From contig NZ_SNZR01000020.1 in NCBI RefSeq assembly GCF_004363955.1, positions 1-42,432 on the forward strand: 42,432 bases of DNA, read 5' to 3'. Below the pieces are notes generated by a model. The model was not told the DNA's origin, ran no database searches, and saw only the letters and a program-made list of their open reading frames with translations. This document shows, piece by piece, positions 32,887-41,355 of the stretch. Source of the DNA: Enterovirga rhinocerotis. GTDB taxonomy: Bacteria > Pseudomonadota > Alphaproteobacteria > Rhizobiales > Beijerinckiaceae. The translations under genes were made by a program, and so were the position numbers. Every line of letters begins with the position of its first letter. The first letter of the stretch is position 1.

Positions 32887-33288
32887 ATGAAGCGCGACAT
32901 CGGCCGTCGACTGCTGATGAAAATCATCGGGCAAGAATATTTCACTTGCCGCGACGCCTCCACCAATTCCTTTAATCAAGATCTGAGGCGTCTGTCGGAG
33001 GAATATTGCTTCGGCGAAATTTGGTCGCGCCCCGGATTGCCGCCCTCGACCCGAAGCCTCCTCTGCATCGGAATGCTTGCGGCTCTCGGCAAGACCTCGG
33101 AACTGCGTCTCCACGTCGGAGGCGCGCTGAACAACGGCTGCAGCGTCGACGAGATCAAGGAAATTCTGCTGCAAGCGACGATCTATTGTGGGCTTCCGAC
33201 GGGCGTCGAGGCGACCCGCATCGCCGAAGAAGTCTTGAAGGAGCGCGGCATCACGTTCGACGCGGTGGCGGTCCCACAAGGCGCATAA
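32887..33288 (+). CDS. Carboxymuconolactone decarboxylase family protein
   Basis: This 133-residue protein is a complete CMD-domain protein. Recognisable parts are the N-terminal FNQDLRRLSEEYCFGEIWSR, PPSTRSLLCIGMLAALGK at about 52-69, and ELRLHVGGALNNGCSVDEIKEILLQATIYCGLPTG near 73-107. The last stretch resembles PcaC, 4-carboxymuconolactone decarboxylase. The AhpD-type CxxC is absent, so an enzyme of the PcaC type is more likely than a peroxidase. It is the first of three plus-strand genes (CMD, solute-binding protein, dehydrogenase), divergent from the monooxygenase. A role in ring-compound breakdown is plausible, but the neighbouring protocatechuate genes are missing. Confidence 0.88.
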   Translation: MKRDIGRRLLMKIIGQEYFTCRDASTNSFNQDLRRLSEEYCFGEIWSRPGLPPSTRSLLCIGMLAALGKTSELRLHVGGALNNGCSVDEIKEILLQATIYCGLPTGVEATRIAEEVLKERGITFDAVAVPQGA

Positions 33289-33365
33289 GGCATCTTCTGA
33301 CGCCGGATTGCCGAACACATCAGACAACCAGTCGAACTAACAAAAACAATCAGAGGGAGGAAGCG

Positions 33366-34586
33366 ATGATTCGATCCGCTGCCATCGGGATTGGCGCCGC
33401 GCTGTGGACCGCAATGTCGGTAATACCGGCTAATTCTCAGGCCACGCCGTCCGAGCCGATCCGGATCGGCGTGCTCGACGACATGTCGGGCATGTTCGCC
33501 GATCAGCAGGGAATGGGAGATGCGGTCGCGGCGAGAATGGCAGTCTCCGATTTCGGCGGCAAGCTGCTCGGGCGGCCGATCGAGGTGATCCACGCCGATC
33601 ACCTGAACAAGACCGATGTCGGAGCGCAGATCGCGCGAGGCTGGTTCGATCAGCAGAACGTTCAGATGATCACGGGTCTCGGCAATTCGGCTGTCGCTCT
33701 GGCTGTCCAGAGCATCTCGCGCGACAAGAACCGGATCCAGATGACGACGTCGGGCGGGACGGCCGAACTGACCGGAAAATCATGCTCCCCGAACGGCACC
33801 CACTGGGTCTTCGACACCTTCGCGCTTGCAAAGGTGACGGGGAGCGAGGCCGTCCGGCGGGGCGCGAACAGCTGGTATTTCATCACCGCCGATTACGCGT
33901 TCGGCCACGCGCTCGAACAGGACACGGCGAAGATCGTCAAGGAGGCCGGCGGTACGGTCGCCGGCGTCAGCCGCTATCCTGGCGGGTCGTCCGATTTCGC
34001 GTCCTACTTGCTGCGAGCGCAATCCTCGCGCGCAAAAGTCATCGGGCTCGCAAATTCCGGCAGCGACATGGTCAACGCCGTGAAGCAGGCCAACGAATTC
34101 GGCAACGTGGCGGGTGGTCAGCAACTCGTGGCCCTGCTCGCGTTCACGACGAACCTCAAGGAGGCTGGCCTCGCTGCGACGAAGGGGCTGATCTTCACCG
34201 AGGCCTTCTACTGGGACCAAACGGAGGAGACCCGTGCTTTTTCGAAGCGCTTCGCGGCCCTTCACCACAACCGTCCACCGACGAGCCTGCAGGCCGGGAC
34301 CTACAGCGCGACGCTGCACTATCTCAAAGCGGTCGCAGCCGCGGGGACGCTCGACGCGGCCACGGTGATGCGGAAGATGCGCGAACTGCCCGTCAATGAC
34401 TTTATGACCAAGAACGGACGGCTCCGCCAGGACGGCCGCCTGATTCGGGACATGTACCTACTTCAGGCGAAATCGCCCGAGGAATCCAAAGGCGAATGGG
34501 ATCTCGCCAAGGTCATCGCGACCGTGCCGGGCGAGCAGGCCTTCCGGCCGATGAACGAGGGAGAGTGTCCGCTCGTGAAGCAGTAA
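33366..34586 (+). CDS. Branched-chain-type ABC substrate-binding protein (LivK-like), orphan
   Basis: From the ATG at 33366, after GAGGGAGGAAG, the protein is 406 residues with a signal peptide ending near Gln-Ala (residue 25). It is a type-I periplasmic binding protein (IRIGVLDDMSGMFADQQGMG; WYFITADYAFGHALEQDTAK; GGSSDFASYLLRAQ), of the family that takes up branched-chain amino acids, amides or aromatic acids. No permease (LivH/LivM) or ATPase gene is close by, so it must use a transporter encoded elsewhere or act as a sensor. It lies 77 bases after the CMD gene and is probably co-transcribed. The stop is followed by a hairpin. Confidence 0.93.
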   Translation: MIRSAAIGIGAALWTAMSVIPANSQATPSEPIRIGVLDDMSGMFADQQGMGDAVAARMAVSDFGGKLLGRPIEVIHADHLNKTDVGAQIARGWFDQQNVQMITGLGNSAVALAVQSISRDKNRIQMTTSGGTAELTGKSCSPNGTHWVFDTFALAKVTGSEAVRRGANSWYFITADYAFGHALEQDTAKIVKEAGGTVAGVSRYPGGSSDFASYLLRAQSSRAKVIGLANSGSDMVNAVKQANEFGNVAGGQQLVALLAFTTNLKEAGLAATKGLIFTEAFYWDQTEETRAFSKRFAALHHNRPPTSLQAGTYSATLHYLKAVAAAGTLDAATVMRKMRELPVNDFMTKNGRLRQDGRLIRDMYLLQAKSPEESKGEWDLAKVIATVPGEQAFRPMNEGECPLVKQ

Positions 34587-34602
34587 CGCCGACACGTTTT
34601 GA

Positions 34603-34620
34603 CCGTCGGCGATCCGACGG
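34603..34620 (+). terminator. Hairpin after the solute-binding protein gene
   Basis: CCGTCGG-CGAT-CCGACGG can form a seven-base stem with a four-base loop, 16 bases after the stop codon. There is no T-run, so it may be a weak or factor-assisted terminator, or simply an mRNA-stabilising hairpin. The dehydrogenase gene follows 29 bases downstream. Confidence 0.35.
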
Positions 34621-34648
34621 GCTCAGTTGATGGGGCATCGTTCATATC

Positions 34649-35539
34649 ATGATGACAATCGGTTTCATCGGGCTCGGCGCCATGGGCTCGCGCATTGCGG
34701 CCCGCCTGACGAAAACAGAGCATGCGCTCGTCGTCTGCGACATCGATCCCGAGCGGACCGCGCCCCTGCGCGCCCTCGGAGCGACGGTCGCGGCGTCTCC
34801 CCGTGACGTTGCGACGGCGGCGGATCTGGTCTTCACGAGCCTTCCGACGCCGGCCGTCTATCTCGACGTCCTTGTCGGCCCAGGGGGGGTGATCGAAGGC
34901 GGCCGGGCGAGGATCGTCGTCGACCTCTCGACGATCGGAGCGAGTGCCGCGGCGCGCGCGGGCGAGGCCCTTGCTGCGCGCTCGATCAAACTCATCGACG
35001 CGCCGGTCAGCGGTGGCGCACACGGCGCCGAGCACGGTACGCTCACCATCATGGTCTCCGGCGACAAGCCCGCCTTTGAAACGGTGCGGCCCGTCCTGGC
35101 GCATATCGGGCCGAAGACCTTCTATCTCGGCGACAAGCCGGGGCTCGCGCAGAGCATGAAGCTCGTCAACAACATGCTCGCGGCGGTCGGAGCTGTCGCC
35201 AGTTTCGAGACGCTGGTGATGGGGCATCGGGCCGGGCTTGGCGCGCAGGAGATGCTCGATGTCGTCAACGTCTCCAGTGGCCGCAACTTCGCGACCCTCG
35301 AGAAGATTCCGAGGTCTGTCCTGTCAGGGGCCTTCCCGCCCGGCTTTTCGACGGAACTGCTGCTCAAGGACGTCACTCTCGGGATCGCGGAGGCCGAGAA
35401 GCTCGGGGTTCCCCTCTGGATGACCCATGCGGCTCGGGACTTCCTCGCTTTCGCCGTCACTCAGGGCGACGGCCCAAAAGACTACGCGGCGACGATCCAG
35501 CATTTCGAAGGATGGGCCGGGACAGAGCTGAGATCCTAG
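34649..35539 (+). CDS. NAD(P)-dependent beta-hydroxyacid dehydrogenase (3-hydroxyisobutyrate dehydrogenase family)
   Basis: This 296-residue protein has the Rossmann motif GLGAMG at residues 8-13. The family block DAPVSGGAHGAEHGTLTIMVSG follows at about 116-137, then the active-site KLVNNML with the catalytic lysine at about 171. The family includes 3-hydroxyisobutyrate, tartronate-semialdehyde and related dehydrogenases, which turn a 2-methyl or 2-hydroxy beta-hydroxyacid into the semialdehyde. It follows the binding-protein gene by 62 bases. Its role here is probably a step in breaking down the compound handled by the monooxygenase/CMD cluster. Two adjacent ATGs (34649 and 34652) compete for the start. 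Confidence 0.93.
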   Translation: MMTIGFIGLGAMGSRIAARLTKTEHALVVCDIDPERTAPLRALGATVAASPRDVATAADLVFTSLPTPAVYLDVLVGPGGVIEGGRARIVVDLSTIGASAAARAGEALAARSIKLIDAPVSGGAHGAEHGTLTIMVSGDKPAFETVRPVLAHIGPKTFYLGDKPGLAQSMKLVNNMLAAVGAVASFETLVMGHRAGLGAQEMLDVVNVSSGRNFATLEKIPRSVLSGAFPPGFSTELLLKDVTLGIAEAEKLGVPLWMTHAARDFLAFAVTQGDGPKDYAATIQHFEGWAGTELRS

Positions 35540-35556
35540 AGGGACCTCCCAGCCCC

Positions 35557-35964
35557 TCAAAGACGACGACCTTCGTTGCCGGGCTGCGCCGAGACGGGAT
35601 CGTGGCTCCCTTCGTCATCGACGGACCCATCAATCGCGATGCGTTCGAGGCCTATGTGGACCGAGTGCTCGTCCCGGAAGGTTCGACCTAGCGCAGTCGT
35701 GATCGTGGATAACCTGTCCAGCCACAAAGGGCCGCGCGTGCGTGAGATGATCAAAGCTGCGGGTGCGAGCTTACGCTACCTCCCGCCCTACTCGCCCACT
35801 TCAATCCCATCGAGAACGCCTTGGCCAAGATCAAGACACTCCTGCGAAAGGCCGCAGAGCAGACCGTCGGCGCGCTCTGGGACAAGATCGGTCTGTTGAT
35901 CGATGCCTTCACACCAGCCGAATGTGTCAACTACTTCACAGCCGCTGGATACGATGCCACGTGA
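35557..35964 (+). pseudogene. IS630-family transposase, 5'-truncated, two frameshifts
   Basis: Three frames joined together give the C-terminal part of an IS630-type DDE transposase. KTTTFVAGLRRDGIVAPFVI and FEAYVDRVL lead to a stop at about 35690. A second frame then gives VVIVDNLSSHKGPRVREMI (the second catalytic Asp) and LRYLPPYSP. The third frame gives FNPIENALAKIKTLLRKA (the catalytic Glu), to the TGA at 35964. The N-terminal DNA-binding part is missing. No terminal inverted repeats are obvious. The stretch 35965-36162 after it shows nothing I can support. Confidence 0.8.
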
Positions 35965-36162
35965 ACGGGTTCCGCCCTAAATGGCGAGCTCCGCTCCACT
36001 CGGAACGGATCGTCAGGGTCGCGCCCGCTTTCGTGAGGACAACACGGGCAAGGTCAGCTCGCTGACAGTCAGCCGCAAAAGGCTGATTAAATGAAACCCA
36101 TTGTGCCAACGAGGGGAGCCGATCAACGCCCCCTTCTTGTGAGGAGCTCTGCGCAGCCTGTC

Positions 36163-37437
36163 TCAGCGAGAAACGAGCAAGAGGGAGAATTGCGGAACGT
36201 AGGTGGTCAGGAAGAGCACAAACAGCATTACCAGGATCTGAGGCCAAATCGCACGTGCGATGCGGGCGAGGCTCAGTCCCGATATCGCCATGCCGACGAA
36301 GAGGCAGTAGCCGATGGGGGGCGCCGCCATTCCGATCGCGACGTTCGTCACGATCATCGCGCCGAAATGGATGGGATCGACCCCGAACTTCGTCGCTATC
36401 GCCATCAGCATCGGCCCGAGGATGACCATGATGGCGATCTCGTCCATCACCGCCGCAAGGAGGAAGAAGGCGATGTTGAGGGCGGCCAGTGCCATCCACT
36501 TCTCGGAGATCTGAGAGGCAAGCCAGCTCGCGAAGTTCGTCGCCAGCTGCTCCTGGGCAATCAGCACACCGAACCCCGCCGAGACGGCGATGATGGCCGT
36601 GACGATCGCACTGGTGCGGACCGCACGCAGCGTGATGGCGGGGATGTCGGGCAGTTTGATGCGGCGCTCGACGAACATGCCGATTAGGAGCGCGTAGGCA
36701 CACGAAATGCCGGCGGCTTCCGTCGGTGTAAAGATGCCGCCATAGATTCCGCCGATCACGATAAACGGCGAAAGAAGCGCCCATTTTCCGCTCGCGAACG
36801 CCTCGCGGCGTTCCTGCCAGGTCGCCTTCGGCTGCTTCGGCACCCGATGGCGCTTCGCGTGGACATAGCAGACGACGAGCAAGCCTAATGCGATTGCGAG
36901 TCCCGGCATGATGCCCGACAGGAACAGCTTGCCGATCGATTGCTCGGCGATCGTGCCCCAGATGACGAAGGCGATCGAAGGCGGAATCAGCGGTCCGAGT
37001 ACGCCCGCGCTGACGGCGATCGAGGCCGCGAAAGCCTTGTCGTAGCCTTGCTTGGCCATCGCGGGAATGAGGATCGCTCCGATGGCGGCGGTGGTCGCCG
37101 GCGCCGAGCCCGATATCGCGGCGAAGATCAACGCCGCGACGACCGTGACCATCGCCAGGCCGCCGGTGCGATGGCGGACCAGTACGGAGGCCACATTGAC
37201 CAGCCGCTGCGACAGCCCCCCGGCGGTCATCAATTCACCGGCGAGCATGAAGAGCGGAATGGCAAGAAGGCTGAAGGACTGAGAGCCCGCAATCAGTTGT
37301 TGCGCGAGAAAGGCCGGCTCGATGTCGGCGACGACAAGCACGAGCATCACGACCGCGCCGATGGCAACGGCGAAAGGCACGCCAAAACAGACGAGCGCGG
37401 CGAAACCCAGTGTCAGGAGGAGCGTGGTCGCGCTCAT
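36163..37437 (-). CDS. dctM: TRAP transporter large permease (DctM)
   Basis: This 424-residue membrane protein is the 12-helix large subunit of a TRAP transporter. Typical parts are IPLFMLAGELMTAGGLSQRLV near 58-78, AISGSAPATTAAIGAILIPAM near 110-130, and GPLIPPSIAFVIWG near 147-160. A late GAMIVTNVAIGMAAPPIGYCLF also fits. TRAP systems import organic acids with sodium, using a periplasmic binding protein. Its ATG overlaps the DctQ stop by four bases (37434-37437), so the two are coupled. It is the last gene of dctPQM. Confidence 0.95.
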   Translation of the reverse strand: MSATTLLLTLGFAALVCFGVPFAVAIGAVVMLVLVVADIEPAFLAQQLIAGSQSFSLLAIPLFMLAGELMTAGGLSQRLVNVASVLVRHRTGGLAMVTVVAALIFAAISGSAPATTAAIGAILIPAMAKQGYDKAFAASIAVSAGVLGPLIPPSIAFVIWGTIAEQSIGKLFLSGIMPGLAIALGLLVVCYVHAKRHRVPKQPKATWQERREAFASGKWALLSPFIVIGGIYGGIFTPTEAAGISCAYALLIGMFVERRIKLPDIPAITLRAVRTSAIVTAIIAVSAGFGVLIAQEQLATNFASWLASQISEKWMALAALNIAFFLLAAVMDEIAIMVILGPMLMAIATKFGVDPIHFGAMIVTNVAIGMAAPPIGYCLFVGMAISGLSLARIARAIWPQILVMLFVLFLTTYVPQFSLLLVSR

Positions 37438-37943
37438 GCCGCCAACTCGGGGACGTCTTCGTCAGCGGAGCCCGCAATCAGACGCTGGATGGCGAACAGG
37501 CAGATCATGCCGCCGGCGATCGGAGCCAGAACGTGGAGGAACTCGATCGGGTAGCCGATCGCCGCCGAAACGGAGCCTCCGGTCATGTCGTAGAAGCGCG
37601 TGCCCGACCAGAGGAGGAAGGCACCAAACGAGGCCGTCAGAAGCTCGACGGCGCGCTCGGCCCAGCCGCGCGCGCCGTCGGGCAGGTTGCCGATCAGGAG
37701 ATCCAGTCGGACGTGAAAGCCTTCTCGAACACCGAGCGCCAGGCCGCCGAGCGTCGCCCAGGCGAACATCAGGACGGCAAGCTCTTCCGACCACGACAGC
37801 GTCTTGCCGACCACATAGCGCATCACGACCTGCAAGACGATGCAAGCGAGCATCACGACGACCGCGACGACGAGGCTGGCGCACAGAATTGCCGCCACCC
37901 AAGCGGTCAGGCGATCGATTGCGCGCGCGATGAAGCCGAACAT
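37434..37943 (-). CDS. dctQ: TRAP transporter small permease (DctQ)
   Basis: This 169-residue protein has four predicted helices (AWVAAILCASLVVAVVVML; LAVLMFAWATLGGLALGV; the amphipathic middle; IEFLHVLAPIAGGMICLFAI). It has the DctQ signature RYVVGKTLSWSEELAVLMF at about 46-64. It pairs with DctM in the membrane. The gene lies 39 bases after dctP and overlaps dctM by four bases. Confidence 0.93.
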   Translation of the reverse strand: MFGFIARAIDRLTAWVAAILCASLVVAVVVMLACIVLQVVMRYVVGKTLSWSEELAVLMFAWATLGGLALGVREGFHVRLDLLIGNLPDGARGWAERAVELLTASFGAFLLWSGTRFYDMTGGSVSAAIGYPIEFLHVLAPIAGGMICLFAIQRLIAGSADEDVPELAA

Positions 37944-37982
37944 GAGAGAAGCCAGCCTTGCGTCGCCTTCACCGCGAAGAGA

Positions 37983-38984
37983 TCACTTCACCGCGGCGAG
38001 CGCTTCCTGCAGCAAATCGGCGCCGATCGACGGCTTGAACTGCTCGTAGACGCCCGCGACGGCGGCACGGAACGGCGCCATGTCGGCAATACGGTTGACC
38101 TTCATGCCTGACTTCTCGAGCTTGGCAACGATCTCCTTTGCGTGCGCTGCGGCGACCTCCCGTTGTTTGGCCGTGGCGGTCACGCCAGCGTCGGTGACGG
38201 CTTTCTGAAGATCGGGCGACAGGCGATCGAAGAAGCGCTTACTGACCATCAGAATGTTTGCTGAATAGGTATGATTTGTGAGCGAGAGGTACTTCGCGAC
38301 CTCGAAATACTTGCTCTGCTCAATGACAGCGAGCGGAATCTCAAGCCCGTCGATGGTACCCTGCTGCACCGCCGTAAACGTCTCGCCCCAGGCCATCGGC
38401 ACGGCATTGCCGCCGAGGGACGAGAACATGGCGATGAAGACCGGGTTCTGCATGACGCGGTACTTCACGCCCTTGACGTCCTCCGGCGTCGCGACGGGCC
38501 GAACGTTGTTGATCATATTGCGGAAGCCGCCTTCCGTGTAGCCGAGGACCTTGATCCCCTTGCTTTCGAGCTTGGTGGCGAGCTTCTTGCCGATCGGGCC
38601 GTCGAGCACACGCTGGGCCTGCCCCTCATCGGCATAGAGGAACGGAAGATCGTTCAACTGGAAGGCGGGCTCGATCTGAGCCACGACGGCGTTGGTGATG
38701 ATGCCGGCATCGACCGTGCCGAGCCGCATGCCCTCGACCATCGGCTTTTCGTCGCCAAGCTGTCGGTTCGGGAACAGGCGGACCTCAATGCGGCCCTTGG
38801 AATTGGCTTCGACCGCCTCTTTGAAGGCGCGGGCACCCACGGCATACGGATCGGCCGGGCCGTCCGACGCCGTCCAGCCGAGTTTGATGATCGTCTTGCC
38901 CTGAGCGAGCGCCGGCAGGACCGAGCCCGCCAGACCCAGTACAAGCGCACTGGCAGCCACGCTGCGTACGATCGCGCGGATCAT
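37983..38984 (-). CDS. dctP: TRAP transporter solute-binding protein (DctP)
   Basis: This 333-residue exported protein has a signal peptide with cleavage near ALA-QG (residue 28). The DctP fold features KLGWTASDGPADPYAVGARAFKE, RIEVRLFPNRQLGDEKPMVEGMRLG and the conserved substrate-binding region VRPVATPEDVKGVKYRVMQNP follow. The arginine in KYRVMQNP is the expected carboxylate contact. It captures an organic acid for DctQM. As the first gene of the operon it diverges from a polysaccharide-deacetylase-like gene. The common promoter region holds an array of TGCATT palindromes. Confidence 0.95.
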   Translation of the reverse strand: MIRAIVRSVAASALVLGLAGSVLPALAQGKTIIKLGWTASDGPADPYAVGARAFKEAVEANSKGRIEVRLFPNRQLGDEKPMVEGMRLGTVDAGIITNAVVAQIEPAFQLNDLPFLYADEGQAQRVLDGPIGKKLATKLESKGIKVLGYTEGGFRNMINNVRPVATPEDVKGVKYRVMQNPVFIAMFSSLGGNAVPMAWGETFTAVQQGTIDGLEIPLAVIEQSKYFEVAKYLSLTNHTYSANILMVSKRFFDRLSPDLQKAVTDAGVTATAKQREVAAAHAKEIVAKLEKSGMKVNRIADMAPFRAAVAGVYEQFKPSIGADLLQEALAAVK

Positions 38985-39332
38985 CTCAAGTCTCCTCCCT
39001 TATCGGACGCAAGCCAGCCGACGACGTTCCGATCCAGCGCTAGTCGAGCCTGGAGGGATCGCCGCAAACCGTGATCCGCGAGCCGTTCGTTTCCTACCAT
39101 TTGATGCGCCGCAATTGGCTGTCGGAGCACCGATTGGGAACTATCTGACATGCAGGCGCCCCTAATCTCCATCAAAAAGTGACATGCATTTTTCTCAAAT
39201 GACGCAACTCATCGTGAATCCTGTGCATTCCGTGGAATGCAGGACGTGCATTTGAGGTTGCCCACTATTCATTGTCCTGCATGCCATCATTCGAGCTAAC
39301 CACGCCCGGCAGAAGCGAGCCGGGAGGATGTC
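38985..39332. promoter_or_regulatory. Divergent promoter region with TGCATT half-site array
   Basis: This 348-base gap has no gene. TGCATT or its complement occurs at 39185-39190, 39224-39229, 39236-39241 and 39247-39252. Two overlapping palindromes result: TGCATTCC-GT-GGAATGCA (39224-39241) and AATGCA-GGACG-TGCATT (39236-39252). The second has the LysR T-N11-A layout (T 39238, A 39250). A further pair, CTCAAATG (39194-39201) and CATTTGAG (39248-39255), is inverted. Control by the LysR protein encoded at 40373 is an inference. Confidence 0.6.
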
Positions 39333-40199
39333 ATGGCAACCAAGAGGAATGCGCCCGAGAGAAGGCGTGCACCGGCCGGCATGCGCTGGCCGGGCGATCG
39401 CAACGTGGCCGTCGTCTTCAACGTCGCCTACGAGGCATGGTCGGACGGCGCTGCATCCGGCCTCGGCCCGATGGGCAATCCGCTTCCGGGCGGAGCCTTT
39501 GACCCCAACGCCGATAGCTATGGCCGCTACGGCGCCAATGCGGGGATCCGACGCCTCATGGGTGTGCTGGCCGACGCCGGCGTGTCCGCCAACATCTTCA
39601 CATCCGGCATCCTCGCCGAGCGCGACCCGGAACAGGTCAAGGCTGTCGCCGCAGCCGGCCACGAGATCATGGGCCACGGCTACGCCCAGAACCTCATTCC
39701 CGCGACCCTCTCCGAAGAGGACGATGAGAGCTCGATCCGCCGGACGACCGAGTTGCTCCAGGACGCGACAGGCAAGCGCCCCACGGGCTGGGTGAGCCCT
39801 CGCGCGACTGCCGACGGCAGCACGATGCGGCGGCTCATCCGTCACGGATACAAGTGGCAGGCCGACGTGGTGGATGACGACCTGCCCTATCTCGAGCGCT
39901 ACGAGGAGGGGGATCTCGTCGCCGTGCCTCTTTGCATCGACTTCAACGATCTCTCTCACTCCATGCGCTTCGGCCGCACGCCCCGCCAGTTCGTCGAGAT
40001 CTTTCAGGATACGCTCGAGCAAGCGCTCGCGGCTTCTCGCGACACCGTCATCCTGGATATCCTTGTCCACACACATTGCTACGGCCGCCCCGCCGGCGCC
40101 TGGGCGTATGGGGCACTCGCCAAGATGTGCGCTGACCGAAAGGATATCTGGCTCACGACCCGCGGCCGCATCGCGGAGCACTTCCTGAGCGAGCTCTGA
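39333..40199 (+). CDS. Polysaccharide deacetylase family protein (PuuE-like)
   Basis: This 288-residue cytoplasmic protein starts at the ATG after GGGAGG. It has the NodB-homology pattern of cytosolic members: VAVVFNVAYEAWSDGA near 26-41, GHEIMGHGYAQNL near 109-121, WVSPR near 149, VDDDLPY near 172, and the late HTHCYGRP. The canonical first Asp-Asp of true deacetylases (F(T/D)FDD) is absent. This points to the PuuE/allantoinase or N-formyl/imide-hydrolase branch, rather than chitin or peptidoglycan deacetylation. It has no signal peptide. Divergent from a TRAP importer and followed by a LysR gene, it probably hydrolyses the imported compound. Confidence 0.88.
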   Translation: MATKRNAPERRRAPAGMRWPGDRNVAVVFNVAYEAWSDGAASGLGPMGNPLPGGAFDPNADSYGRYGANAGIRRLMGVLADAGVSANIFTSGILAERDPEQVKAVAAAGHEIMGHGYAQNLIPATLSEEDDESSIRRTTELLQDATGKRPTGWVSPRATADGSTMRRLIRHGYKWQADVVDDDLPYLERYEEGDLVAVPLCIDFNDLSHSMRFGRTPRQFVEIFQDTLEQALAASRDTVILDILVHTHCYGRPAGAWAYGALAKMCADRKDIWLTTRGRIAEHFLSEL

Positions 40200-40231
40200 C
40201 GATCGGTCGCTAGGACGGCAGCCTTTCGGCA

Positions 40232-40257
40232 CCGGGATACGGGCTTCCCGATCCCGG
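40232..40257 (+). terminator. Hairpin after the deacetylase-like gene
   Basis: CCGGGAT-A-CGGG-CTT-CCCG-ATCCCGG forms an 11-base-pair stem with one bulged A and a three-base loop, 33 bases after the stop. It is strong but has no T-run, so it may be a terminator of the Rho-assisted kind. It separates the deacetylase-like gene from the LysR gene. Confidence 0.45.
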
Positions 40258-40372
40258 CGCCGGACAAGGCGGATTTCCGCCCCGGTCCCGCCAGGTTTTC
40301 TTATCGCGGGAAGTGCCGCACAGTCCCCCGCGTATGGCGGCCGTAGGGGCCTCAAGGACGCAGCGCGTTCCA

Positions 40373-41311
40373 ATGAACCTGCGAAAGTTCGACCTGAACC
40401 TGCTCGTCATCTTCCAGACGATCATCGCGACGAGATCGGTCGTGGCGGCAGCCGACCAGATCGGGCTGTCGCCTTCTGCCGTCAGCCACGCGCTGGCGCG
40501 GCTTCGCGTGATGTTCAATGACGAGTTATTCCGTCGCTCGTCCCGCGGCCTCGAGCCGACGGACCGTGCGCTCGGGCTCGCCAGCGAAATCGAGATCGGG
40601 CTCGCTCACATCGGTCACGCGATCGAAGGGCAGCACAACTTCGATCCCGCCAGCGCCGAGCGGCGCTTCACCATGCAGATCGCCGACTACATCAGCGGCA
40701 TTCTGCTCGCGCCCCTGGCGAAGCGCCTGCAGGCGGAGGCTCCCGGCGTGTCGGTCGAGGTTCTTCCGTTCTCGACGGGTTCGGAGGTCGAGCGCATCGC
40801 GGCCGATGTCCAGCTCCGCTTCACGCCCGGCCAGAAGGCGCCGGCCGCGCTCCGCGTCGAGAGGCTGATCACGGACAAGTTCATGGTCGTGATGCGGCGC
40901 GACCATCCGGCGGTGGGAACGAAGCTGACGCCCGAAATCTATGCGAGCCTAAGCCACGTCCGGCTGTCGCCGTCCGCGATCGGAACGATGATGGTGGACG
41001 AGGCTCTGATGCGGCGCGGCCTGAAGCGACGCATTGTCATGTCGGTGCCGAGTTGGTTCGATGTTCCCCAGATCGTCGAGAACTCGGACCTCGTCGCCAT
41101 CGTGCCGAGCCGCCTCTCGCGCAGCAATAGGCGTTTAGCGGGGCTGCACGCGGCGGAGTTGCCGCTATCCGAGGTGAAGTTTGCGATCGACCTTTCCTGG
41201 GATGCGCGACGCGATCGCGATCCGGCTCAACGATGGTTTCGAGCATTGCTTAAAGCTGTCCTTCGGCGACCAGACCCTATCAGAGACGGCCAGAAAGCTT
41301 GCGACGACTAA
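40373..41311 (+). CDS. LysR-family transcriptional regulator (NodD-like N-terminus)
   Basis: From the ATG at 40373 the protein is 312 residues and begins MNLRKFDLNLLVIFQTIIAT, the opening of NodD/SyrM-like LysR regulators; the frame is open upstream to 40313 but without family features. The helix-turn-helix region is SVVAAADQIGLSPSAVSHALARL, followed by a ligand domain (RRFTMQIADYISGILLAPLA; LVAIVPSRLSR). It is on the same strand as the deacetylase-like gene and close to the TRAP operon. I infer that it controls both through the TGCATT array. Confidence 0.91.
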   Translation: MNLRKFDLNLLVIFQTIIATRSVVAAADQIGLSPSAVSHALARLRVMFNDELFRRSSRGLEPTDRALGLASEIEIGLAHIGHAIEGQHNFDPASAERRFTMQIADYISGILLAPLAKRLQAEAPGVSVEVLPFSTGSEVERIAADVQLRFTPGQKAPAALRVERLITDKFMVVMRRDHPAVGTKLTPEIYASLSHVRLSPSAIGTMMVDEALMRRGLKRRIVMSVPSWFDVPQIVENSDLVAIVPSRLSRSNRRLAGLHAAELPLSEVKFAIDLSWDARRDRDPAQRWFRALLKAVLRRPDPIRDGQKACDD

Positions 41312-41355
41312 ATAGTACGCGATAATATTGTGCAATATCGCCCATTATGCATAGT

